From Nitrospira sp. (GTDB taxonomy: Bacteria > Nitrospirota > Nitrospiria > Nitrospirales > Nitrospiraceae), in the NCBI GenBank assembly GCA_030123565.1, contig CP126122.1, positions 2,680,800 to 2,744,799 of the forward strand: a stretch of DNA of 64,000 nucleotides. Direction: 5' to 3'. The translations under genes were made by a program, and so were the position numbers. The notes beneath the pieces are model-generated. The model was given only the letters and a program-made list of their open reading frames with translations. It was not told where the DNA came from and did not search any database. Shown here piece by piece: positions 9,281 to 17,547 of the stretch; positions within the stretch are counted from its first letter, which is position 1; each line of letters begins with the position of its first letter.

Positions 9281-10072
9281 CTACTCGCCCACCCGCACCA
9301 AGGATCCCCGTTCCTTGCACACATTGAAGGTGTGATGAAACCAGGCGATGACGACGCCGAGGGACAGGAGATTCAACCCAGAGGCCCAGCCGAGGCTGGG
9401 CAGGGGAGCAGCGTGACCGGCGAGGAGCCCCCGCATTCCCTCGAACACATGCGCGGCCGGGTTGATCCAGGCCGCCCCTTTCAACCAGGCCGGCAACACC
9501 TCCATGGGATAAAACACACAGGAAATCGGTTGAAACAAAAAGACCATGCTCCAGGCCAACACTTCGGCCTCCTGTCCGAACCGCATGATGAGCGAGGTCG
9601 TCAACACGCCGATGATCCATCCGGTCAAGACCAGGTTCAAGACGAATGGAATGAGCCACAGACCGATGATGAAGACGTTGTAGTCGTAAAACAACCAGGC
9701 GCAGACGGACATCACGATCGACACAGCCGCCACCTTGAACAGGCTCATGACCATGGTGGCGGCCAGGAACTCGCTCGGCGTGAGCGGGCTGGCGAACAGG
9801 TTCATCAAGTTGCGCGCCCAAATTTCCTCCAGAAACGAAATGGTGATGCCCTGTTGCGAGCGAAACAACACGTCCCAAAGAATGAGCGCCCCCAGGAGAA
9901 AGGTCACGACCGCCGGCATCTGCCCTTGAAAGGTCGCCAGGTAGACCGTGATGAATCCCCAGATCACCAGATCCAGGAACGGCCAATAGACGATCTCCAT
10001 CATCCGCGGCAAGCTACGCCGGTAGAGGTAGAGGTGACGGAGCACCAGGGCTGCGATACGGTGATAGGCCAT
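9281..10072 (-). CDS. ABC-2 type transporter permease
   Basis: A 263-residue integral membrane protein with about six helices, typical of ABC-2 permeases. 'ASPLTPSEFLAATM' after the second helix and 'QPISCVFYPMEVLPAWL' near residues 180-200 are the family's conserved loops. It pairs with the ATPase at 10551-11279, from which it is separated by a small membrane protein gene, all in the same direction. The stop of that small gene is 6 bases before this start. The exported substrate is not evident; ABC-2 systems move polysaccharides, drugs or heme-related cargo. Confidence 0.87.
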   Translation of the reverse strand: MAYHRIAALVLRHLYLYRRSLPRMMEIVYWPFLDLVIWGFITVYLATFQGQMPAVVTFLLGALILWDVLFRSQQGITISFLEEIWARNLMNLFASPLTPSEFLAATMVMSLFKVAAVSIVMSVCAWLFYDYNVFIIGLWLIPFVLNLVLTGWIIGVLTTSLIMRFGQEAEVLAWSMVFLFQPISCVFYPMEVLPAWLKGAAWINPAAHVFEGMRGLLAGHAAPLPSLGWASGLNLLSLGVVIAWFHHTFNVCKERGSLVRVGE

Positions 10073-10078
10073 CTTCCG

Positions 10079-10516
10079 CTACGGCTTCTCCTGACAGGGA
10101 CTAGCTTGAGAGGGCTGCTCGTGACAATGCCCGCAGCCCTCCTGATGAACCCCGAGGAGTTGATGCAACATCAACCGGCTGCCTTCGACGAAGGCAGGAC
10201 CGATGCGCCGCCCATCCTCCAATCGGAAGAAGCCCGTCACGAGCAGGGCCAGCGGCACCGTCATGAGTCCGATGTGAAAGGCGAGACCGCTCAACCTGGC
10301 AACATCGACGGCCCAGAGGACCCCCGCTATCGACAGGGCCGCAATGGCGCTGCTGCTGACACTGCTGAGCACAATCGCCCACCCGCAGGTCTGCCTCATC
10401 AACCCGACGGCTCCAACGACCAGCCACAATAGGCCCCAAGCCAGCATGGGGCCGAACCCTCCGATGAGCAGGCCCGCTCCGAACGACCATCCCGCTTCAA
10501 CCATGATTACCTGCAC
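10079..10516 (-). CDS. Small membrane protein with Cys/His tail, inside an ABC operon
   Basis: A 145-residue protein I do not recognise. Four hydrophobic segments span roughly residues 8-35, 42-65, 68-85 and 85-97 of the frame. A soluble C-terminus ends in 'LGVHQEGCGHCHEQPSQASPC', with three Cys and several His that could bind a metal or heme; CGHCH is itself a CxxCH motif. It lies between the ATPase and the permease genes of one transporter, suggesting a dedicated third component. The GTG at 10516 and the ATG at 10504 are both possible starts; neither has a strong ribosome-binding site. Confidence 0.6.
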   Translation of the reverse strand: MQVIMVEAGWSFGAGLLIGGFGPMLAWGLLWLVVGAVGLMRQTCGWAIVLSSVSSSAIAALSIAGVLWAVDVARLSGLAFHIGLMTVPLALLVTGFFRLEDGRRIGPAFVEGSRLMLHQLLGVHQEGCGHCHEQPSQASPCQEKP

Positions 10517-10550
10517 TCCCGTTCCCCATCGAGACGGCCTCCCTCAGTCG

Positions 10551-11279
10551 CTACTGTTCGCGGGCCAACTTCAGAAACACGTCTTCCAGGTCCGCCTGTC
10601 CGAACCGGGCAACGATGTCCTGAGCCCTGCCTTCCGCCACGATCCTGCCCCGCTGCAGAAAGATAATGCGGTCCGACATCGCTTCCATTTCACGCATGTT
10701 GTGGGACGTGTAGAGGATGCTGAGCCCGCTCGCCCGCCGTTCTTCCAGCAGGAGGGCGCGGATTTTGTGCGCGATGTCCGGGTCGAGACTCGCGGTCGGC
10801 TCGTCCAGAAACAGGACCTTCGGTTCCGTGAGAAACGCCTTGGCCAAGGTCAGCCTCGTCATTTGTCCCGAGGAGAGTTTGCGGGTGAGTTTGTGACGCC
10901 ACTCTTCCATCTCCAGTTTTTTGACCATGTCGTCGATCCGCCTGGGGACGTCGGACAGTCCGTACAGGCGGCCGACGACGGTGAGATTCTCCTCCACCGT
11001 CAGGGAATAGGGCATGGAAATGTAGGTGGAGGAAAAATTGACCTGCTGGAGGATCGCCTCCCGATGCTGCTGCAAATCGAGCCCGAACATGTGAATCGAG
11101 CCGGAGGTCGGTGTCACCAACCCCAACATCATCTGAAACGTGGTCGTTTTCCCGGCGCCGTTGGGCCCCAGCAGACCGAGGATCTCTCCATGACGGATGT
11201 CGAACGAGATGCCGTCCACCGCCGTGAACTCCCCGAAGCGTTTGGTCAGATTGCGGACTTCGACCACCGCAGATGACAT
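10551..11279 (-). CDS. ABC-2 transporter ATP-binding protein
   Basis: A 242-residue ATPase. Walker A is GPNGAGKTT (about residues 38-46), Walker B is VLFLDEPTASLD, and the H-loop is in 'YTSHNMREME'. The signature is LSSGQ rather than LSGGQ, a variant seen in CcmA/NatA-like ABC-2 ATPases. It is the first gene of a minus-strand set with a small membrane protein, the permease and an oxygenase. The hexaheme cytochrome lies 20 bases upstream in the same direction, so co-transcription with the metalloenzyme cluster is plausible. Confidence 0.92.
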   Translation of the reverse strand: MSSAVVEVRNLTKRFGEFTAVDGISFDIRHGEILGLLGPNGAGKTTTFQMMLGLVTPTSGSIHMFGLDLQQHREAILQQVNFSSTYISMPYSLTVEENLTVVGRLYGLSDVPRRIDDMVKKLEMEEWRHKLTRKLSSGQMTRLTLAKAFLTEPKVLFLDEPTASLDPDIAHKIRALLLEERRASGLSILYTSHNMREMEAMSDRIIFLQRGRIVAEGRAQDIVARFGQADLEDVFLKLAREQ

Positions 11280-11299
11280 GAGACGCTCTTTCCCGTGGA

Positions 11300-12004
11300 T
11301 TAAAACGACAAGAACTCTGTGATCTTCTCAGGCAGATGGCACGTTTCGCACTTCCGGCTCAGTACCCTGCCGTCGTACTCGGTTCTGTTGTCATGGCAAC
11401 GAAAACAGTCCGACAGCGCACGCTTGTGCAGCACGGACCCCTCAGGATGCTCGGGCTTCCAGGGCTTATTGTCCGCCGCCACGTGCCCGCGGGGAATCAC
11501 GATGGGATAACCCTTGATCGGCCGTTCATGGACGACCGCCGCATGACAGGTCGTACAACCTTCGCCTTGCCCGCGCCGGCCGAACGCCTCCATATGTTTG
11601 CGATGGCTCATGATCAGCCCCACATCCTTCACCGGTGCCGGCAGGTCCCGCGTCGCGATTTCCGACACGCGGAGGATATTGCGATGGCACCCGAGACAGA
11701 TGGCTGAATCGACCTGTGCCTGCAGATTGTGAGGCTCCGTCGGTTTGCCGAACAGATAGATGGCCACATCCCTCGTTCCGTGCCAAGCCTTGTCGTGCAA
11801 CCAACCGACGACGCCGGGCCTGACATGACAGGTCACGCACTCCACCTCTTTGTGGGACGATCGCAGCCAGCTCTCATAGGCCGGTTTGATGGTATGGCAG
11901 GTGGCGCAGAACTTCGGATGGTTGGTGAGCGGAACCGCAACTCCTCCTACAGCCACTGCGCCGGCCACGATCGCTCCGATCACAATGGCCGGAACCTTAC
12001 GCAT
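11300..12004 (-). CDS. Hexaheme c-type cytochrome, NapC/NirT-like N-terminus
   Basis: A 234-residue protein with an N-terminal membrane anchor (about residues 5-25) and six CxxCH heme sites: Cys33-His37, 56-60, 103-107, 150-154, 200-204 and 219-223. The first two sites and the anchor resemble NapC/NirT quinol dehydrogenases, which carry four hemes; this protein has two more. It should sit on the periplasmic face and pass electrons between the quinone pool and a periplasmic partner. Its 5' end overlaps mobB by 8 bases, tying it to molybdenum-cofactor genes. The redox partner is not in the window. Confidence 0.88.
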   Translation of the reverse strand: MRKVPAIVIGAIVAGAVAVGGVAVPLTNHPKFCATCHTIKPAYESWLRSSHKEVECVTCHVRPGVVGWLHDKAWHGTRDVAIYLFGKPTEPHNLQAQVDSAICLGCHRNILRVSEIATRDLPAPVKDVGLIMSHRKHMEAFGRRGQGEGCTTCHAAVVHERPIKGYPIVIPRGHVAADNKPWKPEHPEGSVLHKRALSDCFRCHDNRTEYDGRVLSRKCETCHLPEKITEFLSF

Positions 12005-12506
12005 CGTCCCGTTGGACTTTGGGGAAATGCCGGATGATCAAGGCCGCCACTGCGGACACATCATCCGGATCGATCAGCGGAACCGACGTCTCGACCGGCT
12101 TGTTGGACACGACGGCCAGGAGGCCGTCCTGGGACACCGGAACCTCGCCGATCTGGTCGCGCACGACCACGACCTTGGGATACCCTTCACTGCGCCAGCC
12201 TTCGGCAAGGATCAAATCATAGGAAGCATCCAGGTACCGTTCGCGCACATCCTCGACGTTCATGTGGTCCGACACGTCGGCGAACATCGCCAGACTGCTC
12301 TTCGAGATGATGACGACCGCGCTCGCCCCCGCTTGCTTATGGCGCCAACTGTCTTTCCCCTCCGTATCCAAATCGAATCCATGGCCGGCATGTTTGACGG
12401 TCGCCACCTTATACCCGGCCCGCACCAATTCGGGAATCACGCGCTCGATCAGCGTCGTCTTGCCGCTGTTCGATCGTCCGACGAAACAGAGAATGGGGAC
12501 GGCCAT
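11997..12506 (-). CDS. mobB: Molybdopterin-guanine dinucleotide biosynthesis adaptor MobB
   Basis: A 169-residue GTP-binding protein assisting attachment of GMP to molybdenum cofactor. The P-loop GRSNSGKTT is at about residues 10-18, and 'VKHAGHGFDLDTEGKDSWRHKQAGA' is the family's signature region. Length is normal for MobB. It is transcribed after moeA with a 19-base gap and overlaps the hexaheme cytochrome by 8 bases. Together with moeA this indicates that the cell uses the bis-MGD form of molybdenum cofactor, as nitrate or nitrite oxidoreductases do. Confidence 0.92.
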   Translation of the reverse strand: MAVPILCFVGRSNSGKTTLIERVIPELVRAGYKVATVKHAGHGFDLDTEGKDSWRHKQAGASAVVIISKSSLAMFADVSDHMNVEDVRERYLDASYDLILAEGWRSEGYPKVVVVRDQIGEVPVSQDGLLAVVSNKPVETSVPLIDPDDVSAVAALIIRHFPKVQRDDA

Positions 12507-12525
12507 GGAGAGGTCCTTTCGCGGT

Positions 12526-13824
12526 TCAACAGCAGGATTGACGATGGCCTGTTGACGGAAGCGGAGCCGCCTGCTCCATCCATGCGGAGCCGCTCAACAA
12601 TTGCACCGTCACCGGATCGCCGGGATTCACGCGCTCGACTTCGACCGGAATGTCGATCAGGCAGTTGGCCTTCACCATGGAGGTCAAGATGCCCGACCCC
12701 TGGTCACCGGTCGTCCGCACTTTGAAGATGCCGCCTTCCCGCCACAGGACACCGCGGAGAAAATGGCGGCGATCGGTCCGTTTGGAAAATTTCTCCTGAA
12801 ACAACGCCTGCACGAGCGGCCGGCCGTAGCCTCGTGCCCCGGACAACTTCAGCATGGCGGGCCTCACCAATTGTTCGAAGGTCACCATGGATGAAACGGG
12901 ATTGCCCGGCAGGCCGAACGCCAGCTTGCCCTGGATCTTGCCGAAGGCGAGCGGTTGCCCGGGCCGGATGGCCAGCTTCCAAAAATTCATTTCGGCCCCC
13001 AGGTCCCGGAACACCGCCTTCGTGAAATCGTAGTCGCCCATCGATACTCCGCCTGACAACACGAGGATGTCGGCGTTCAACCCATGTGAAATTTTTTCTT
13101 TCAACGCGGCGGGATTGTCGCGCGCGATTCCCAGCAGGATCGGCACGCCGCCTGCCTCTTGGACGGCCGCTGCGATGCCGTAGCTGTTCGAATTGATGAT
13201 CTTCTCGTCGCTGAACCGTTCGTCGAGATCCGCGAGTTCGTCGCCGGTCGACAAGATCGCGACCCTGGGCCGTTGATAGACCAGCACGAACGATTTTGCC
13301 AAGATCGCCAGCATCCCCGCTTCGCCGGAACGGATCGGCGTTCCCTTGGAAATGATGCAATCGCCCTTCTTCACGTCCTCACCCTGCGGCCTGATATTGG
13401 ACCCGCGAGGTTCCGGTTTGAAGATGCGCACCGAATCGGGAGTATGTTCGGTATCCTCGACCTTGACGACGGTGTCGGCGCCGTTGGGAATCGGCGCGCC
13501 CGTCATGATCCGGATGGCCTGCCCCGGTCCGACGGACTTGGTCGGCATCTTTCCGGCCGGCACATCCTCGATGATCGCCAACGTGACCGGTTTCGAAATC
13601 GCATGGTCCTGCTTGATATCCTCGGCCCGAACCGCAAAGCCGTCCATCGCGGAATTGTCCCAGGGCGGGTTGTGACGTTCCGCCACGATGTCCTCGCCGA
13701 GCACGCGGCCGAGGGTATCCAGAATCGAGACCTTCTCCAGTCCCAAAGGAGCAGCCGCTTCCAACACGATGCGCTGCGCCTCGTGAAGGGGAGTCAACCC
13801 GGTTGTCGCATCAGCGGCTTTCAC
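12526..13824 (-). CDS. moeA: Molybdopterin molybdenumtransferase MoeA
   Basis: A 432-residue enzyme that inserts molybdenum into adenylylated molybdopterin. Family markers are 'PPWDNSAMDGFAV' near residues 53-65, 'IMTGAPIPNGADTVV' near 108-122, the MoCF-fold 'VLSGGVSMGDYDF' near 255-268, and 'FGLPGNPVSSMVTFE' near 308-322. It starts with GTG, preceded by GGGAG at 8 bases; length fits MoeA. It is co-oriented with mobB downstream and the Mrp-type ATPase 14 bases upstream. Confidence 0.94.
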   Translation of the reverse strand: MKAADATTGLTPLHEAQRIVLEAAAPLGLEKVSILDTLGRVLGEDIVAERHNPPWDNSAMDGFAVRAEDIKQDHAISKPVTLAIIEDVPAGKMPTKSVGPGQAIRIMTGAPIPNGADTVVKVEDTEHTPDSVRIFKPEPRGSNIRPQGEDVKKGDCIISKGTPIRSGEAGMLAILAKSFVLVYQRPRVAILSTGDELADLDERFSDEKIINSNSYGIAAAVQEAGGVPILLGIARDNPAALKEKISHGLNADILVLSGGVSMGDYDFTKAVFRDLGAEMNFWKLAIRPGQPLAFGKIQGKLAFGLPGNPVSSMVTFEQLVRPAMLKLSGARGYGRPLVQALFQEKFSKRTDRRHFLRGVLWREGGIFKVRTTGDQGSGILTSMVKANCLIDIPVEVERVNPGDPVTVQLLSGSAWMEQAAPLPSTGHRQSCC

Positions 13825-13838
13825 CGATCACACTCCCA

Positions 13839-14795
13839 TCAATGTTGTTGGCGCGGCGCCAGCTTGACCAGCGATCCGCTCTTCTTGCAGAAAATTTCAA
13901 CCTGGTTGGCGATGTCGTGGTAGGCCTGGGCCGTCGCCGTATCGGAATTGAAGAGGGCGAATGGCTCACCCGCATCGCTTTGCGTCACCACGTCGGGATC
14001 CAGCGGAATCCGGCCCAGGAACGGGACGCCCATATCAGCCGCCGAGGCCTCACCGCCGCCCTTGCGGAACACATCCACGTGTTTGTGGCAATGGGGACAT
14101 TCCAAGCCGCTCATATTTTCGACGATCCCGACGATCGGCACTTCGCTGTCCTTGCAAAAGGTGACGGACTTGCGCGAATCGAGCAGGGCCACTTCCTGCG
14201 GCGTCGTGATGATCACCGCGCCGCTGACATTGCCCAGGAGATCGATGGTCGTGACCGACTCGTTCCCGGTCCCGGGCGGCAGGTCGATCAGCAGGAAATT
14301 CAGATCCTGCCATTCCACCCCGCCGAGCAACTGGTTGATGAATTCATACTTGTAGGCGTCCCGCCAAATGATCGGATCGTCGGAATTCTGCAACAGGAAC
14401 GACATCGAGGCGATCTTCATATTGTAGGCCTGAAACGGAATGATCCCGCCCGACGTGCTGATCTTCAGTTTCTGCCCTTCCGCCCCCACCATCTTCGGGA
14501 TATTGGGGCCATGGATATCCATGTCGCAAATCCCCACATGCCACCCCTTGAGCGCCAGGCTCACCGCCAGATTGGTGGTGCAGGTGCTCTTGCCCACGCC
14601 GCCCTTGTTGCTCATCACCAGCACTTTGTATTCGATCCGTTCCATACGTTTCGCGACGAGCCACCGGCTGTGGCCTTCCTTGTCTTTCTGACAGGTTTCA
14701 TTTTCGTCGCAAATGGCGCAGGCCCACATGTAGATACAGGCATCTCCGCCGCTGCTGGAACCGGGCTGTGAAATCACATTTAACTCGCGTGGCAT
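13839..14795 (-). CDS. Mrp/Nbp35-type Fe-S cluster carrier ATPase
   Basis: A 318-residue deviant-Walker P-loop ATPase. The P-loop NKGGVGKST is at about residues 63-71, followed by 'CDMDIHGPNIPKM' and 'IDLPPGTGNE', all Mrp/Nbp35 hallmarks. Near the C-terminus 'LECPHCHKH' supplies the CxxC that binds the bridging cluster. The N-terminus adds Cys20, 26, 29 and 35, giving a C-x2-C-x5-C element like that of eukaryotic and archaeal Nbp35, which most bacterial Mrp proteins lack. AGGAG lies 8 bases before the start. Its place between moeA and tatC suggests cluster delivery to exported metalloenzymes. Confidence 0.9.
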   Translation of the reverse strand: MPRELNVISQPGSSSGGDACIYMWACAICDENETCQKDKEGHSRWLVAKRMERIEYKVLVMSNKGGVGKSTCTTNLAVSLALKGWHVGICDMDIHGPNIPKMVGAEGQKLKISTSGGIIPFQAYNMKIASMSFLLQNSDDPIIWRDAYKYEFINQLLGGVEWQDLNFLLIDLPPGTGNESVTTIDLLGNVSGAVIITTPQEVALLDSRKSVTFCKDSEVPIVGIVENMSGLECPHCHKHVDVFRKGGGEASAADMGVPFLGRIPLDPDVVTQSDAGEPFALFNSDTATAQAYHDIANQVEIFCKKSGSLVKLAPRQQH

Positions 14796-14876
14796 CTTGG
14801 ACTCCTGGTGAAACGTCAGTTGTGATGCGTGAAACGGACAACTCCTCTCGCCCCACGCTCGTGAACCGGCAATGCG

Positions 14877-15824
14877 TTATCTTCGACGCCCTCCCATCGG
14901 CACACCGACATATTCACCCTCACCGGCACCGGACGACACGGAAGGGGCGACCTTGGCGACCGCCGGTCCCGTCGCGGCCGCGACCGGGACGAGCGCCACC
15001 TCGGAAGCCTCGGCTTTCTTCTTGTTGAAGATCCCGGCGCTCACGATCCCGACTTCGTAAAAAATATACATGGGCAGCGCCATCAAACATTGATTGAAGG
15101 GATCCGGAGTCGGCGTCAGAATGGCCGCGAAGATGAAGGCCGCAAGGAAGGCCCACTTCCGATACCGTTTCAGCAGCGGAGCATCCACCCAACCCAGTTT
15201 GGCCAGGAGGGTAATCGCCAAGGGTACTTCAAAAATGAGGCCGAAGACCAGCAGGAACCACAGGGCGAACCCGACATACTGCGCGATCGACAGTTGCGGG
15301 ATGAACCCCGCGTTTACGCCGTACGAGATCAAGAAGTTCAACGCAAAGGGCAGGACGAAGAAGAATGAGAACAACAATCCGAGATAAAAGGCCAGGGTAC
15401 TCAACAGCACGAACGGACCGACGAACCTCCGTTCCTGGGCATGGAGTCCCGGCACCACGAAGTGCCAGAATTCCACCAGGATGTAGGGAGTTCCCAGGAC
15501 CAAGGCGAACAGCCCCGAGACCTTGACGTTTTGCCACAGGGCTTCGGCCGGCGCGAGAAAGACGAAGGGGACCGTCGGGAGATCCGTCGGTATCCAGGAA
15601 AGGGATCCGGGCACGAACATGTTCTGCAGCGGCACCCGGATCCACTTCACCAGCGTATCGGCATAAAAGAACGTGCCGACGAAGATCACGGCCGTCACGA
15701 TGACGGCCCTGGTCAGCCGGACCTGGAGCTCCACCAGATGCTCCATGACCGGCATTTTCTTATCTTCAAGCGGCTTGAAGATCGTGTCTTGCAGCCACTC
15801 TTGAAACTTGAACCCGTCAGCCAT
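14877..15824 (-). CDS. tatC: Sec-independent protein translocase TatC
   Basis: A 315-residue six-helix membrane protein, the twin-arginine signal receptor of the Tat translocon. 'MPVMEHLVELQVRLTRAV' near residues 24-41 is the TatC N-terminal signature, and 'GLHAQERRFVGPFV' and 'LTPTPDPFNQCLMALPMYIFYE' are further conserved segments. Relative to the usual 240-260 residues it has about 20 extra at the N-terminus and a C-terminal tail of about 45, Ala/Pro/Gly-rich. No tatA gene lies next to it. Tat exports folded molybdenum and Fe-S proteins, which fits the neighbouring cofactor genes. Confidence 0.94.
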   Translation of the reverse strand: MADGFKFQEWLQDTIFKPLEDKKMPVMEHLVELQVRLTRAVIVTAVIFVGTFFYADTLVKWIRVPLQNMFVPGSLSWIPTDLPTVPFVFLAPAEALWQNVKVSGLFALVLGTPYILVEFWHFVVPGLHAQERRFVGPFVLLSTLAFYLGLLFSFFFVLPFALNFLISYGVNAGFIPQLSIAQYVGFALWFLLVFGLIFEVPLAITLLAKLGWVDAPLLKRYRKWAFLAAFIFAAILTPTPDPFNQCLMALPMYIFYEVGIVSAGIFNKKKAEASEVALVPVAAATGPAVAKVAPSVSSGAGEGEYVGVPMGGRRR

Positions 15825-15827
15825 TCA

Positions 15828-15902
15828 GAATCGCCTTCAGCCGTCGGCCTTCAGCCGTCAGCCGCAATGCAGGCTGATAGCTGAACGCTGTCCGCTGGTT
15901 GC
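15828..15902. repeat. Short GC-rich intergenic repeat with internal tandem units
   Basis: Almost the whole gap between tatC and the DegP-like gene is repetitive. CCTTCAGCCGTCGG is followed at once by CCTTCAGCCGTCAG, then a related 'gctgatagctgaacgct' segment. This looks like a small dispersed intergenic element rather than a promoter; other genomic copies cannot be checked here. Confidence 0.5.
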
Positions 15903-15905
15903 TGC

Positions 15906-17432
15906 CTATTTGGGGTTGACGGCGACGAACAGATTGTTCCCTTGCCGACTGAGCAAGAGCACCACCATTTCGTCCTTCTTCACCTTGGCTGACGCCTTCT
16001 GGTAATCCTCCAGGCTCTTGATCACCTCGTGGTTGACCTCCTGGATCACGTCGCCGCGCTGCAGCCCCGCCGACTCCGCCGCACTGCCGGCCTCGACGGA
16101 ACTGACGACCACCCCGCTGGTCTTCGCGGGAATATTGAGCTGGCTCTGCATCGCCGCATCCAGCATCTGCACGCGCAATGACGCCAGGACATTGTCGGGC
16201 GGCTTCACCGTCTCGGCCGGGGCGCTGGCAGGACCGGGCTCTCGTTTTGCAAGTATTTCGTCGGACGGCCGTTCGGCGACCTTGACCTTCAAAATCTGCT
16301 CTTTTCCATCACGCAAAATCTTGATGTCGGCGTCCTTCCCAACCGCCGTACGGGCCACCAGGTTCCGCAACTGGCTGACGCTCTGCACCTCTTTGCCGTT
16401 GAACGCGACGACCACATCGCCGCGTTTCATCCCCGCCGTGTGGGACGGGCCGTTTTCGTTCACATCGCTGATCAGGACCCCCTTGCGCTGCTCCGGCAGC
16501 TTGAACGACTTGGCCAGGGCCGGGGTGATTTCTTGAATCGCCACGCCCATCCACCCACGCACCACCTTGCCGGTCTTCGTCAAACTCTCGACGATGTCCG
16601 TTGCGATGCTGCTCGGAATCGCAAAACCGATCCCTTCGGACCCGCCGGTACGGGAGAAGATGGCCGTGTTGATGCCGATCAGCTTCCCCTGCATGTTGAC
16701 CAGGGCGCCGCCTGAATTGCCGGGATTGATGGCGGCATCGGTCTGGATGAAGTCTTCATAATCGGCGATGCCCACATTGCCTCTCCCTAACGCACTGATG
16801 ATGCCGAGGGTGACGGTCGAGCTGAGCCCGAACGGACTCCCCACCGCCAGTACCAGGTCACCGACCTGTAACTCATCGTAATCCGCCCACTTGAGGGAAC
16901 TGAGGTCCTTCGCTTCAATCTTGATGATGGCTAAATCCGTCTTGGGATCCGTTCCGATGATCTTCGCAGGAAATTCACGACGATCCGACAAGGTCACCGT
17001 GATTTGGGTGGCCCCTTCGACAACATGGTTGTTGGTGACGATGTAGCCGTTGGGATCGAGGATCACCCCGGATCCGGCACTCTGGTCAGGCCGATGGGGG
17101 CCTCCACCCGGAGGACCAGGCGGTGCGCCAGGAGGTCCCGGAGGTTCCATGCCTGGTGGTTCTTCGCCCGGAGGTGGTCCGCCGAAGGGACCGGGAGGAA
17201 GCTGGCGACGGCCCTCGCGACGGCCTTCTCCTCCGCCGGTCACCGCAATATTGACGACCGCGGGCGTGACCGATTTGACGATTTCCGCGAACCCCTGAGC
17301 AAACGCCGGGGGCACACCGGCCGCCTCAGCTTGATAGCCCGTCTGCAACCCGCCGATTAAGAACACGGCAGCAACCATCGTGATCACTGCGAGCACGGAC
17401 AGTACCTTCCTGCGCTGATGTCGATACACCAT
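15906..17432 (-). CDS. DegP/HtrA-type periplasmic serine protease with two PDZ domains
   Basis: A 508-residue envelope quality-control protease. An N-terminal hydrophobic anchor spans about residues 10-30. The catalytic triad is His136 ('NNHVV'), Asp166 ('TDLAI') and Ser240 ('PGNSGG'). Two PDZ domains follow, at about 290-385 and 425-500, the Do-family arrangement. Between the signal region and the protease lies a striking Pro/Gly-rich stretch (about 78-114) built of PPG-like units, longer than usual. GGAGGAG immediately before the ATG at 17432 decides the start. A promoter candidate sits at 17493-17522. The neighbouring Tat and cofactor genes suggest a role in managing exported proteins. Confidence 0.93.
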   Translation of the reverse strand: MVYRHQRRKVLSVLAVITMVAAVFLIGGLQTGYQAEAAGVPPAFAQGFAEIVKSVTPAVVNIAVTGGGEGRREGRRQLPPGPFGGPPPGEEPPGMEPPGPPGAPPGPPGGGPHRPDQSAGSGVILDPNGYIVTNNHVVEGATQITVTLSDRREFPAKIIGTDPKTDLAIIKIEAKDLSSLKWADYDELQVGDLVLAVGSPFGLSSTVTLGIISALGRGNVGIADYEDFIQTDAAINPGNSGGALVNMQGKLIGINTAIFSRTGGSEGIGFAIPSSIATDIVESLTKTGKVVRGWMGVAIQEITPALAKSFKLPEQRKGVLISDVNENGPSHTAGMKRGDVVVAFNGKEVQSVSQLRNLVARTAVGKDADIKILRDGKEQILKVKVAERPSDEILAKREPGPASAPAETVKPPDNVLASLRVQMLDAAMQSQLNIPAKTSGVVVSSVEAGSAAESAGLQRGDVIQEVNHEVIKSLEDYQKASAKVKKDEMVVLLLSRQGNNLFVAVNPK

Positions 17433-17492
17433 GTGTACTCCTCCGGAAGCCTGAAATGAGGGAACTGACTCTCCGTCGATGATGAACAAATC

Positions 17493-17522
17493 ATTCTACA
17501 CTATTCGCAGAATCGCCTTCAA
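17493..17522 (-). promoter_or_regulatory. Sigma-70-type promoter candidate for the DegP-like gene
   Basis: On the minus strand, TTGAAG and TAGAAT are separated by 18 bases, about 60 bases upstream of the DegP-like start. Each hexamer matches the consensus in at least four positions. Confidence 0.55.
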
Positions 17523-17547
17523 AGAGGAAAAACAGGGCGGGCAGAAA

